Assembly: GCA_964419225.1 (NCBI GenBank)
Contig: CAYQPF010000024.1
Coordinates: forward strand, 1 to 44,717
DNA from: CAYQPF01 sp964419225
GTDB lineage: Bacteria; Cloacimonadota; Cloacimonadia; Cloacimonadales; CAYQPF01
DNA: 44,717 nucleotides
Direction of reading: 5' to 3'
This document shows, one piece after another, positions 1 through 7,897 of the stretch (the first letter of the stretch is position 1; each line of letters opens with the position of its first letter). The notes below the pieces were generated by a model. It did not search any database, was not told the origin of the DNA, and saw nothing but the letters and a program-made list of their open reading frames with translations. The position numbers and the translations under genes are program-made.

Positions 1-1
1 A

Positions 2-1630
2 CCGACCAGGAAATTACTCCTGTATTATAACTGGGATGTACAGCAGCATAAAATAACAGTATTTTTGCCTTATACGAAGGTTGAGGATGATTCCTTAAAC
101 GGTATGGCTATATACACTCTCAAGGATCCACTTTTACCTAACGACAGTTTGAAAATAGATTATGCCTTAAAATACTATATGAAAGGTGTCCCCAACGAGG
201 ATCAGAACTACAATCTGGTATATAACGGCTCTTTTATCAATAGCACCAATTTACTCGGAGTTGGGTATTCTGATCAGAGTGAATTGTCTGATAACAAGAT
301 GCGGAAAAAGTACGGACTTCCACCCAAAGCAAGAATGGCAAAGGTTGATGATCTGAAAGCCAGAATGAATACTTATATTGCTAATGATGCAGACTGGATT
401 GATTTCCATGCGGTGGTCAGTACAAATGACAAGCAGACAGCTTTTGCTCCGGGAGAGTTAATCCGTTCCTGGAAGGATAAGGGCCGGAACTACTTTGAAT
501 ACAAACCTCTTATTAAAATATTGAATTTCTATGCATTTGTGTCGGCTGAATATCAGATACAGACCAAAAAATTCCAGGATGTGGATATTCAGGTCTATTA
601 TCATAAAGGACATGAGTACAATATCGGGGTATTGCTGGATGCAGCAAAACGCTCCCTAGAGTATTATACCACGAATTATTCGGCGTTTCCCCACAAGACT
701 TTGAGAATAGTGGAAGTACCCAGGTATTCAGAATTTGCACAGTCATTTCCGACCTTGATACCTTTTTCTGAAGGATTAGGGTTCATTGCTGATGTAAATC
801 CGGATGATGTGAATGATGTGGATTTCCCTTATTATGTTACTGCTCATGAGATTGCCCATCAGTGGTGGGCACATCAGGTTATCGGCGGAAATGTACAGGG
901 CAGCACCTTAATGGCGGAAGCTTTGTCGCAATATTCTGCGTTGATGGTGATGAAAGCTAAGCATGGGGAAAAGAAAATGGGCCGTTTTCTGGGCTATGAA
1001 TTGAATTCCTATTTGAGCGGGAGAAGCCGTGAAAGTAAGCAGGAAGTTCCACTATATCTGGTCGAAAATCAGCAATATATTCATTATAATAAAGGATCAC
1101 TGGTGACCTATAATCTTGCCGATAACATAGGTGAGAAGAATATGAATCTGGCTTTGGCCAAATATGTAAGAGATAAGGCTTATCAGAATCCGCCTTATAC
1201 GAATTCTCTGGAATTCATGCCATATCTGAGAGAAGTTACACCAGATTCTCTACAGACGCTCTTACACGAGTCCTTTGAAAAGATAGTATTATTCAATAAT
1301 ACAATTAAAAATATAAAAGTGAATAAGCTGGCCAAGGATAAGTATCAGGTTGCTTTCACAGTGGAGATCAATAAGGTACTGGCAGACAGTCTTGGTAAAG
1401 AGAAGCCAATCCCTATCAATGACAGAATCGACATTGGGATCTTTACCAAAAATGGCAATAAGTCTGAGCCTTGTTATGTGCAGAAAGTTAATTTTACTCA
1501 AAAAGAGACGAAATTTAAGATAGTTGTGAATAAACTTCCGGACAAAGTAGCAATTGATCCTTATAGTAAAATCATTGACAGAGATGATGACGATAATTAT
1601 GTTCCCGCTAATTTTAAGGAGAAAAAATGA
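2..1630 (+). CDS. M1-family metallopeptidase, C-terminal part (5' end cut by window)
   Basis: The frame is open from base 2, so the gene begins outside the window. The zinc site is visible: HEIAH at nt 845-859 followed by QWWAH, and the glutamate of the MAEALSQYS motif at nt 917-919, giving HExxH-x19-E. This is one residue longer than the classical M1 spacing and, as I recall, usual for the permease-linked subgroup. The run VENQQYIHYNKGSLVTYNLADNIG, about 60 residues further on, also matches the C-terminal half of FCB-group proteins in which an ABC-2 type permease is fused to an M1 peptidase domain. The missing N-terminus therefore probably holds membrane helices, and an ABC ATPase gene would be expected just upstream. 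The peptidase part would face the periplasm. The stop codon overlaps the next start (ATGA, 4 nt), so the two genes are translationally coupled. The M1 call is secure; the fusion is inferred. Confidence 0.9.
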   Translation, partial: PTRKLLLYYNWDVQQHKITVFLPYTKVEDDSLNGMAIYTLKDPLLPNDSLKIDYALKYYMKGVPNEDQNYNLVYNGSFINSTNLLGVGYSDQSELSDNKMRKKYGLPPKARMAKVDDLKARMNTYIANDADWIDFHAVVSTNDKQTAFAPGELIRSWKDKGRNYFEYKPLIKILNFYAFVSAEYQIQTKKFQDVDIQVYYHKGHEYNIGVLLDAAKRSLEYYTTNYSAFPHKTLRIVEVPRYSEFAQSFPTLIPFSEGLGFIADVNPDDVNDVDFPYYVTAHEIAHQWWAHQVIGGNVQGSTLMAEALSQYSALMVMKAKHGEKKMGRFLGYELNSYLSGRSRESKQEVPLYLVENQQYIHYNKGSLVTYNLADNIGEKNMNLALAKYVRDKAYQNPPYTNSLEFMPYLREVTPDSLQTLLHESFEKIVLFNNTIKNIKVNKLAKDKYQVAFTVEINKVLADSLGKEKPIPINDRIDIGIFTKNGNKSEPCYVQKVNFTQKETKFKIVVNKLPDKVAIDPYSKIIDRDDDDNYVPANFKEKK

Positions 1631-2340
1631 AGTGTAGAACATTAGTTATTATTTCGTTTATGCTGGCCAGTTGTTTGAGTTTGTTTGCCACAGATGATCC
1701 ACTCTGGCAAAAAGCATATGGATTCTTTCATAAAAGTGAGAAAATGTATCCTTCGGAGATCATCAGTACTGTCAAAACAATGGACAAGAATAAGGAAGTT
1801 GATGATGAGATTCTGACAGAAATGCAGGGATTCATTAAAGATGGCGAATATTGTAAAAAGATTGTCAGAGTGATTGAGAATGGCAAAGATGTTACAGAGA
1901 AAGAGATTAAAGAAGAGCAGGTAGGGAAAAAGAAAAAATCCGTCGAGTATGGCACATCCAAAGACGACTCGATATTCAATCCCTTGAATGAACCCTATGT
2001 GACGATCTGTAAGATAGTTGGACAGAAAGATAAAATCGGTACACATCAATGTGTCGCATATAAATTTACTCTCAAGAAGAAAAGCAAAGAAGGCAAGAAA
2101 ATCAATGATTCGGGATTTGTCTGGCTGGATGAAGAGACCGGTGCTCCGATCCAGTTACAACAGGAAATGCATGGTATGCCGATCATGGCCAAAGATTTCA
2201 AGATGACAGTCAATTACGATACAAAAACAGGCAACTGGCTTATGCAGAATGTGAAGGTTGAAGGAAGAGTTAGTTTGTTAATCAAGACAAAGCTGGTTAG
2301 TGTCTTCATAGAAATGAAGAAGTTTATAAGCAAAGATTAG
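1627..2340 (+). CDS. Exported protein of unknown function (possible lipoprotein), coupled to the M1 peptidase
   Basis: A 237-aa protein with a clear export signal: K2 and R4, then a hydrophobic stretch. It contains a good lipobox (LASC, Cys16), but cleavage after LFA at about residue 22 by signal peptidase I is also possible. The mature part is strongly charged and lysine-rich (for example KKKKSVEYG and KKKSKEGKK). Its spaced beta-strand character, including 'GFVWLDEETGAPIQLQQ', resembles LolA/outer-membrane-lipoprotein-sorting-like folds, but I cannot assign it. The ATG overlaps the stop of the M1 gene, so it is co-transcribed and probably acts with that membrane/periplasmic system. An intrinsic terminator follows at about 2448-2474. 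Confidence 0.75.
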   Translation: MKCRTLVIISFMLASCLSLFATDDPLWQKAYGFFHKSEKMYPSEIISTVKTMDKNKEVDDEILTEMQGFIKDGEYCKKIVRVIENGKDVTEKEIKEEQVGKKKKSVEYGTSKDDSIFNPLNEPYVTICKIVGQKDKIGTHQCVAYKFTLKKKSKEGKKINDSGFVWLDEETGAPIQLQQEMHGMPIMAKDFKMTVNYDTKTGNWLMQNVKVEGRVSLLIKTKLVSVFIEMKKFISKD

Positions 2341-2390
2341 TTAGGCGTCAGGCGTCAGTAGTCAGGCATCAGGGGGAAACATCCTCTTAT

Positions 2391-2411
2391 CCTTCCCTTG
2401 CAAAGGGAAGG
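2391..2411. repeat. Intergenic hairpin of the 3-nt-loop family
   Basis: Arms CCTTCCCTT (2391-2399) and AAGGGAAGG (2403-2411) are perfectly complementary around a GCA loop. The hairpin sits just after GTCAGGC-type words (2344-2372). Related hairpins occur at 4813-4835, 10337-10359 and 36948-36970, so this is a dispersed repeat and not a gene-specific signal. Confidence 0.7.
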
Positions 2412-2447
2412 AGGCACAAGTTGAACCTGGCTGACATATATCTGTAG

Positions 2448-2474
2448 GGGCGAACCTGTGTGTTCGCCCTTTTT
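2448..2474 (+). terminator. Intrinsic terminator after the M1/exported-protein pair
   Basis: A perfect 8-bp stem, GGGCGAAC (2448-2455) and GTTCGCCC (2462-2469), with a 6-nt loop and five T residues directly after it. It lies 108 bp downstream of the exported-protein stop. Confidence 0.8.
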
Positions 2475-2565
2475 CTATTAAGCATCATACCTCAGATTTG
2501 ACTTGACAATGTACTCTTGTTGAAATCTTTCAGGACATATTTAATATTTTTTTGTAGAGGTTCTT

Positions 2566-3645
2566 ATGAATAATATTGTGCAGACTATAGTTGATTATCC
2601 CAGATTTGAGTTGTCTTTGTTTTATAATGAAGTTTTTATAGAAAGTCCTGAGCTGGCTGAAGTTGTTTTGAAATACTTCAAATCCCTACCGGAAGAAGAA
2701 CTGCAGACAGTTTATGCTAAGTTTAGCGGGATGACAAATATTGACTGGATGATTGAGGAACTGACAAAAATTGAAAAAGTATTTGAAACAGAATTAGGAG
2801 ACATTGAAAACAAAGTAAAAGAAATAATCAATGTTTTAATACCGGTTTTATTAGCTGAGATCGACGAGAATACCCAAAAAGCCAAGGAGCAGATGCTGAA
2901 AGACCGGGAGATTTTAAAAGCCGGAGATGGTCCTTTTGTAAAATCTGATCAAATGATGGGCATAGATTTTCCTCCCATGCAAAAGAGTATCGAGGCTGAA
3001 GCAGAGATTATTAATTTACCGGAAGTAGATACAGCTATTTTAAAGAAAAGCAATATTTTAGACTGCATTCGGGAACGAATCAGCAGACGCCAATTTGCTG
3101 AAACGGAATTAAGTCTGAAAGAGTTATCATTTCTTCTTTGGGCAACGCAGGGTGTAAAGAATCTGGTCAATAACAATAAAATCAGTAAAAGGACAGTACC
3201 CTCGGGCGGGTCACGTCATCCTTTTGAAACTTATTTAGCAGTACACAGGGTCGAAGGATTAAAAACAGGGATATACCGTTATCAACCCTTGGAGCACCAA
3301 TTAGTATATCTTTTTGCCGTGGAAGATCTGCAGAAAAAGATTATCAATGCTTCCTGCGAACAGACTTTTGTCGGAGAATGTGCAGTGACCTTCATCTGGT
3401 CTGCAGTACCATATCGTACGGAATGGCGTTATGCCTTGCATAGTAAAAAAGATATTCTTCTTGACTGTGGGCATTTATGTCAGAATCTTTATTTAGCCTG
3501 TGAAGCGATTGGCTGCGGGACTTGCGGAATTGCAGCATATGAGCAAAAGAAATATGATGAACTGCTGCAACTCGATGGGATTGATGAATTTGTTGTCTAT
3601 CTGGCTCCGGTGGGAGTCTTATCAGTTAGCAGTGGGCAGAGGTAA
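2566..3645 (+). CDS. SagB/ThcOx-type nitroreductase-family dehydrogenase with N-terminal helical extension
   Basis: Residues from about 160 to the end form a nitroreductase fold of the SagB type: SRRQFAETELSLKELSFLLWATQGV, then VPSGGSRHPFETYLAV (the FMN-binding serine/arginine region), LDCGHLCQNLYLACEAIGCG and the closing VVYLAPVG. SagB-type flavoenzymes oxidise azolines in RiPP synthesis or act as general FMN reductases. At 359 aa this is longer than the usual 200-250: residues 1-155 are an acidic, mostly helical extension I do not recognise, with no signal peptide. An AGAGG Shine-Dalgarno precedes the ATG. A radical SAM gene starts 77 nt downstream on the same strand, which suggests a two-enzyme modification module. 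No precursor peptide was recognised nearby. Substrate unknown. Confidence 0.85.
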   Translation: MNNIVQTIVDYPRFELSLFYNEVFIESPELAEVVLKYFKSLPEEELQTVYAKFSGMTNIDWMIEELTKIEKVFETELGDIENKVKEIINVLIPVLLAEIDENTQKAKEQMLKDREILKAGDGPFVKSDQMMGIDFPPMQKSIEAEAEIINLPEVDTAILKKSNILDCIRERISRRQFAETELSLKELSFLLWATQGVKNLVNNNKISKRTVPSGGSRHPFETYLAVHRVEGLKTGIYRYQPLEHQLVYLFAVEDLQKKIINASCEQTFVGECAVTFIWSAVPYRTEWRYALHSKKDILLDCGHLCQNLYLACEAIGCGTCGIAAYEQKKYDELLQLDGIDEFVVYLAPVGVLSVSSGQR

Positions 3646-3722
3646 AGAATTCTTAAAACAAAGAATTACGCCTCTGATACCAGAGTTGTTGAATAGTGTT
3701 GGAATATTTGTAAGTGAGTACT

Positions 3723-4769
3723 ATGAAAAAAATATATAAAAGTTTAAAGCATTTTGTGAAGAAACGGCCATCGTTGATTTATAATACAGTGCATTTAACA
3801 TATAAATGTACCCAACGGTGTTTACAGTGTAATTTCCCTAGTTTTCAGACGAAAAATCCGTTTATTACTTTAGCGGATTTTCGCACAATGGTGACTAAAT
3901 TATATAATTATGGAACCAGAATCTTAGTTTTATCAGGTGGTGAACCAATGCTCCATCCACAGCTGGAGGAGATTTTTCAGGAAGTAACGCGGCATAATTT
4001 CTCCAGAATCCAATTTCTTTCTAATCTTTATGGGCCGGAAGAATTAGTGAAGAGAACTATCGACCTTTTATTCAAATACAAGATTTCACTAACTTGTTCT
4101 TTTGACGGATTTGATGATGTCGCAGATCATCTGAGAGGCGGTACCCAGGTCAGTGCAAAAGTAATGCAGGCAATAGAGTATGTGAATAAAAAGAACAGGG
4201 AGACAGAGAATAAAATAAAGACTTCGGCAACAGTCACTTTGAACAAGATTAATATTAATCAGTTACCCCGGATCATAGATTTTTTGGAAAGGGTGAATTG
4301 GCGGACGAGTGTGGATTTATACCGTTGGACTTCCGATACGAATAAGGAAAATGCTGATTTGAAGATAATTGATGTACAAGAATTAACTTCAGCCTTACAG
4401 GAAATAACAGAATCGCCCGTATTGCATACGCCCTTATGGCTTTATGATGGTTATCCTGCCTATTTGCAAAATGAGCAGGAAAAAATATGTCCTTATTTGA
4501 AGAACAGAGCATTTGCGGGGAAGTTTTTCATTTCTCCTGACGGAGAGTTGTATGCCTGTTTAGGAGACTCAGTAGGGAATATTCTGGAACAGGAATTAGA
4601 AGACATCTTTAAGAGTGAAAAGTATGCTGAATTTTTGCAATTAGTTGAAAATTGTGCAGGCTGCTGGAATAGTTGTTATACATTGAGCAGCAGTTTCAAA
4701 TGCTTTCTGCATATACCTACAATAAAACAATATTTTAGGCTCTTCAAAAAGGATAAAATGCTGATTTGA
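3723..4769 (+). CDS. Radical SAM protein with SPASM-like C-terminus
   Basis: The C-x3-C-x2-C cluster motif is visible (Cys29, Cys33, Cys36 in KCTQRCLQC), followed by the LSGGEP glycine motif, which is diagnostic for radical SAM enzymes binding a 4Fe-4S cluster and S-adenosylmethionine. The C-terminal part carries further cysteines (ICPYL, LYACLGDSVGN, NCAGCWNSCY, FKCF) in the order FISPDGELYACLGDSVGNIL...CAGCWNSC. This is the arrangement of SPASM/Twitch domains that bind auxiliary clusters in peptide-modifying and sulfatase-maturing enzymes. The ATG at 3723 is preferred over the in-frame GTG at 3714 because AAGTGAG lies at SD distance before the ATG. It is paired with the SagB-like gene upstream. 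FGE is encoded separately about 33 kb away, so a sulfatase-maturase role is not implied by context. Confidence 0.88.
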   Translation: MKKIYKSLKHFVKKRPSLIYNTVHLTYKCTQRCLQCNFPSFQTKNPFITLADFRTMVTKLYNYGTRILVLSGGEPMLHPQLEEIFQEVTRHNFSRIQFLSNLYGPEELVKRTIDLLFKYKISLTCSFDGFDDVADHLRGGTQVSAKVMQAIEYVNKKNRETENKIKTSATVTLNKININQLPRIIDFLERVNWRTSVDLYRWTSDTNKENADLKIIDVQELTSALQEITESPVLHTPLWLYDGYPAYLQNEQEKICPYLKNRAFAGKFFISPDGELYACLGDSVGNILEQELEDIFKSEKYAEFLQLVENCAGCWNSCYTLSSSFKCFLHIPTIKQYFRLFKKDKMLI

Positions 4770-4840
4770 TAGTCAGGCGTCAGTCATCAGTGGGAGAATA
4801 GCTCACTTTCGACCCATCTCTTGCGAAGCGAGGGGAGTGA
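4770..4840. repeat. Composite intergenic repeat (GTCAGGCGTCAG words plus hairpin)
   Basis: The stretch carries GTCAGGCGTCAG-type words, then CAGTGGGAGAATAGCTCAC, then an imperfect hairpin with arms 4813-4822 and 4826-4835 around a GCG loop, ending GGGGAGTGA. The same order of parts recurs at 10295-10365, showing a composite dispersed repeat. Confidence 0.65.
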
Positions 4841-4890
4841 AAAGTATATTGGGCAGTGGGAGAATTATTGATAATTAATTCATTATTTTC

Positions 4891-4918
4891 TTGACATTGA
4901 AAAAAGAATGCTTAGAAT
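4891..4918 (+). promoter_or_regulatory. Sigma70-like promoter for the secreted protein at 4953
   Basis: TTGACA at 4891-4896, a 16-bp spacer and TAGAAT at 4913-4918. It lies 34 bp upstream of the ATG at 4953 and covers the alternative in-frame ATG at 4908, which argues against that earlier start. Confidence 0.6.
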
Positions 4919-4952
4919 CTGTTCAATATTTCATAATAAAAAGGGAGGAAGT

Positions 4953-5816
4953 ATGTATCGTATTATTTTAGTTCTCATTTTAGCAGTTTTCTGCTATACT
5001 GCAGCATTTGCAGATGATGTGGACATTAAGGCAGGCTCAAACAATGGGACAACAGGTGTTTCTGTAAAGGACAGTGGTGATGCTACTGTATTGAAAGTAA
5101 CTTCTGATGGGGATCTTGCACAGCCGGCAGGTGCTTATCACAATTTTGGAGATGCGACAGCCGTCGGTGAAGCAGGTTATGGGATCAGGGATAATGCTGG
5201 AACACTGCAAACAAAAAATAGCGGCGGAACTTGGTCACCGTTAACAACCACTGGGTTTACACCTACTTATGGAGAGATATCTTACAAACACGGAAACGGC
5301 ACATTTGATGTAACTACCGGTTTATACGGTGTCACAGGTTATAATCCAACGGTAACAACCAACACTTATTTAACACTTCAAACCTCAGGTGTTTATTACA
5401 ATTGCTTTCCTTGTACAGGAAGTAACTCTTATTACTACTCTTCAGTAGCAGAAGGTGTAACCATAGAACTTTCAGGAGGTTTGCCAATTGCAATTAGAAT
5501 AAATACATCAGGAGTATATAGAATTTCATCTTTTCAGGCTGTCTGTGGAACCGGAGCAACAAACAAATTTGCTGCAGTAGAATTTGAAATTTCAAAATCC
5601 AATAGTTTACCAGCCTTTAGTGATGGTACAGCAGAAAGTCTATCGAGTGTAGTAGCAACAAATAAAGCTTCAACTGATCAAACAACCGGTTCATTTTCAG
5701 GATTTTTGTCTTGTTCAGCTGGTGATATTATTCAGCTTGGTAATAAAAGACTATTAGGTAATGAGACAATATACTATGTTTATGCTATAAATTTGGCAGT
5801 AGAAAGAGTAAAATAA
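4953..5816 (+). CDS. Secreted protein with tail-fibre-like N-terminus and C1q-like jelly-roll C-terminus
   Basis: 287 aa from the ATG at 4953, chosen because AAGGGAGG lies 4 nt upstream. Residues 1-20 form a signal peptide (MYRIILVLILAVFCYTAAFA). Residues about 20-110 are low-complexity, Gly/Thr/Ser-rich and resemble phage-tail or structural-repeat proteins ('GVSVKDSGDATVLKVTSDGD', 'IRDNAGTLQTKNSGGTWSP'). The last 170 residues follow the strand pattern of C1q/TNF-like jelly rolls: SGVYRISSFQAVCG, AAVEFEIS, TTGSFSGFLSCSAGDIIQLG and a final YAINLAVERV. A surface or extracellular trimeric binding protein is likely. No sorting domain is visible. It is followed after 41 nt by another secreted protein, with a small GATTCT/AGAATC hairpin just before that gene's ribosome site. 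Confidence 0.65.
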   Translation: MYRIILVLILAVFCYTAAFADDVDIKAGSNNGTTGVSVKDSGDATVLKVTSDGDLAQPAGAYHNFGDATAVGEAGYGIRDNAGTLQTKNSGGTWSPLTTTGFTPTYGEISYKHGNGTFDVTTGLYGVTGYNPTVTTNTYLTLQTSGVYYNCFPCTGSNSYYYSSVAEGVTIELSGGLPIAIRINTSGVYRISSFQAVCGTGATNKFAAVEFEISKSNSLPAFSDGTAESLSSVVATNKASTDQTTGSFSGFLSCSAGDIIQLGNKRLLGNETIYYVYAINLAVERVK

Positions 5817-5857
5817 TAGAAAGTGAAAACAGATTCTTTTAGAATCAAGGAGAGCAC

Positions 5858-7051
5858 ATGAAATACTGTGTAATAATGCTGATTTTGCTGTTTGGTACTT
5901 TACTTTCTGCTGGAATAAATGGGGTAATAATCAGTGATGGCACAATAGCCGTATCAAACGGAGCATCTTTTACAGTGAGTGGGGCTTTGACAGTCTCAGG
6001 AACGAGTACTTTTTATTCCCAGAGCACAAAGGCCTGCAGCGGAGCCACTTCTTTTCCCGGACCTGAGGGCAGTTTGGATGAAGTGATCATCACACCAGCA
6101 GGAGATATGGGAAGTACAGCAGTCCAACACTATAGCGGGACAAAGCATCCTAATGCATCCACTGGAATCAAATCCTGGTGGATAGTTAATCCGGGAACTA
6201 ATCAAAATTGTACGATTACCTTCAAAGTTAGAACAACTGATTTGACAGGCTTAACAGCAAGCAATCTGGCAATCTGTGAGAGAAAAACCGGTGTCTGGCA
6301 AAAGCACACAGAAGCGTCTTTACCCACTGTATCAGTTTCAGGGAATTATACAACTTTAACTTTTACCGGCTTGAATTTAGTTGCTGCAAAAGGTAGTCAC
6401 GAGCTTACCCTGGGTGACAGAGATGATTCTACGTTACCTGTCGAGTTATCATCTTTTACTGCTATCGCAATTGATGAGAATAATGTAAATATTCAGTGGA
6501 GAACAGAATCTGAAAGCAATGTTCTGGGTTACAACATATACCGAAGTCAGGAAGATGTTTTGGATAGTGCTGAAAGGTTAAATTTCTCAGTTATTGAAGG
6601 AGCCAACAGTTCACAGGGACAAAGTTACAGCTATGCGGATAAGACTATTGAAGCTGATTCCTACTACTACTGGCTGGAGAATGTTGATTTTGGTGGAACA
6701 ACCGGATTATACGGTCCTGTCTTTGTTCAAGTTAAGCAACCAAGCACAGATGCACCTATCCAAGAAATCTACAAAGTAACAAAGCTTCAGGGAGTTTATC
6801 CCAATCCTTTCAATCCTGAAACAACTGTTTCCTTCAGTTTACTGAAGACTTCCCGAGTTAGTATCAAAATATTTAACGCCAAAGGTCAGTTTGTAACTAC
6901 TTTGTTTGATGATTTTGAGAAAGCCGGTTTACACAGAATCGCCTGGAATGGAAAAAACAAAAGTGGAAAAGCCTGTAAATCAGGTATCTATTATGTTAAG
7001 ATGCATGCCGGAGATTATCAGGAGATCAAGAGAATAACAATACTCAAGTAG
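5858..7051 (+). CDS. Secreted surface protein with FlgD-like/type IX-style C-terminal sorting domain
   Basis: 397 aa. A signal peptide covers residues 1-18 (MKYCVIMLILLFGTLLSA). The N-terminal half is beta-rich ('GAFTVSGALTVSG'-like repeats, SWWIVNPGTNQNCTITFKVR). 'TLPVELSSFTAI' and 'VNIQWRTESESNVLGYNIYRS' mark a fibronectin-III-like linker. The last 75 residues are the FlgD Ig-like sorting domain: YPNPFNPETTVSFSL, RVSIKIFNAKGQFV, LHRIAWNGKNKSGKACKSGIYYVKM and the final ITILK. Proteins of this class are exported through the outer membrane and anchored or released at the surface. The SD (AAGGAG) is 8 nt before the ATG. A strong terminator follows at 7077. The ligand is unknown. Confidence 0.85.
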   Translation: MKYCVIMLILLFGTLLSAGINGVIISDGTIAVSNGASFTVSGALTVSGTSTFYSQSTKACSGATSFPGPEGSLDEVIITPAGDMGSTAVQHYSGTKHPNASTGIKSWWIVNPGTNQNCTITFKVRTTDLTGLTASNLAICERKTGVWQKHTEASLPTVSVSGNYTTLTFTGLNLVAAKGSHELTLGDRDDSTLPVELSSFTAIAIDENNVNIQWRTESESNVLGYNIYRSQEDVLDSAERLNFSVIEGANSSQGQSYSYADKTIEADSYYYWLENVDFGGTTGLYGPVFVQVKQPSTDAPIQEIYKVTKLQGVYPNPFNPETTVSFSLLKTSRVSIKIFNAKGQFVTTLFDDFEKAGLHRIAWNGKNKSGKACKSGIYYVKMHAGDYQEIKRITILK

Positions 7052-7076
7052 GACGAGAGTCCAGGCATAAAATTAA

Positions 7077-7107
7077 GGGTACGATTTAATTAATCGTACC
7101 CTTTTTT
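7077..7107 (+). terminator. Intrinsic terminator
   Basis: A perfect inverted repeat, GGGTACGATT and AATCGTACCC (7077-7101, 5-nt loop), followed by six T residues. It closes the 4953-7051 transcription unit. Confidence 0.9.
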
Positions 7108-7112
7108 AGCAA

Positions 7113-7157
7113 ATGGACTATATGGACTTAATGGACTATATGGACTGTATGGACTAT
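7113..7157. repeat. Five-copy 9-bp tandem repeat (ATGGACTAT)
   Basis: Five consecutive 9-bp units at 7113, 7122, 7131, 7140 and 7149: three exact ATGGACTAT, one ATGGACTTA, one ATGGACTGT. It lies between the terminator and the convergent TPR gene and is not coding. Confidence 0.8.
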
Positions 7158-7211
7158 ATAATGTGAATGATAGTTAATGAGTTAAACATTCTTTTTCGGC
7201 TGTGTAATCTT

Positions 7212-7715
7212 TTAGGGATTACAGGCTGCCAGATAATGAGAGATTTCGGGATAGGATTGATCTATTTGCTGTACTTGTTTAAATATCAGCAATGCTTTCT
7301 TATATTTCTTTTTGGCTAAGAGAACTTTTCCCTGCCAGAAGAGGGCTTCTGTGAAGTTGTCCAAACAGTCTGAAGCAGTCTGGAAATTTTCCAGTGCAGA
7401 CTTGTAATTTTGGCGGTCGAAGTCAATTCTGCCTAAACCAAAATAAGCAAAAGGGTAATCTTCATCGACATCAAGAGCGTTGTTATAATAGACTATAGCA
7501 GAATCAGGGAGACTTAAAATATAATAACAGTCTCCGATCCGGGAATAAGCGTCGCAGGAAATTCTCTCAGAGAGATCCTGTTTGTACTCTGCAATAGCTG
7601 CAGAGAATTGTTTAGCTTCAAATGCTTTATCGGCCAGAAGATAATGATCGACGTATTTCAGGCAATTCAGGTGAGTGCTGAAGAACAATAAGCAAATAGA
7701 AAAAAATATTTTCAC
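7212..7715 (-). CDS. Exported TPR-repeat protein
   Basis: 167 aa with a hydrophobic signal peptide at residues 1-18 (KIFFSICLLFFSTHL). The rest is tetratricopeptide repeats: ADKAFEAKQFSAAIAEYKQD, AYSRIGDCYYILSLPDSAIVYYNNAL, AYFGLGRIDFDRQNYKSALENFQTA and ALFWQGKVLLAKKKYKKALLIFKQV, so about four units. TPRs mediate protein-protein contacts; here they would act in the periplasm. The Cys at residue 18 lacks a good lipobox (HLNC), so a lipoprotein is less likely. The gene is convergent with the secreted-protein unit and stands alone. GGTGG lies before the ATG. Partner unknown. Confidence 0.8.
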   Translation of the reverse strand: MKIFFSICLLFFSTHLNCLKYVDHYLLADKAFEAKQFSAAIAEYKQDLSERISCDAYSRIGDCYYILSLPDSAIVYYNNALDVDEDYPFAYFGLGRIDFDRQNYKSALENFQTASDCLDNFTEALFWQGKVLLAKKKYKKALLIFKQVQQIDQSYPEISHYLAACNP

Positions 7716-7897
7716 ATAACCACCACAAAATTATATTTATTTCTTTTTGGAATAACGTCCTGTCATGTCAAGAATTCTTTCTTTTTTAAAGGAAATGATG
7801 ATCTGTTTAATAAAAGTGATTGACAGAATCCATAATATAATATTGAAATAATATAATTTAATTTTGATAATATCTTGTGAGGATTGAGGTTGCAGGT

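Noticed and set aside
3500..3739. 79-codon open frame overlapping the end of the SagB-like gene, considered as a possible precursor peptide
   Set aside because: Mostly an out-of-frame reading of the dehydrogenase; no leader/core pattern and no ribosome site.
4908..4952. Upstream in-frame ATG for the secreted jelly-roll protein
   Set aside because: It lies inside the promoter spacer and would place polar residues before a perfect signal peptide; AAGGGAGG marks the ATG at 4953.
7113..7157. CRISPR-like array
   Set aside because: Units are 9 bp, directly adjacent, without spacers; no cas genes.
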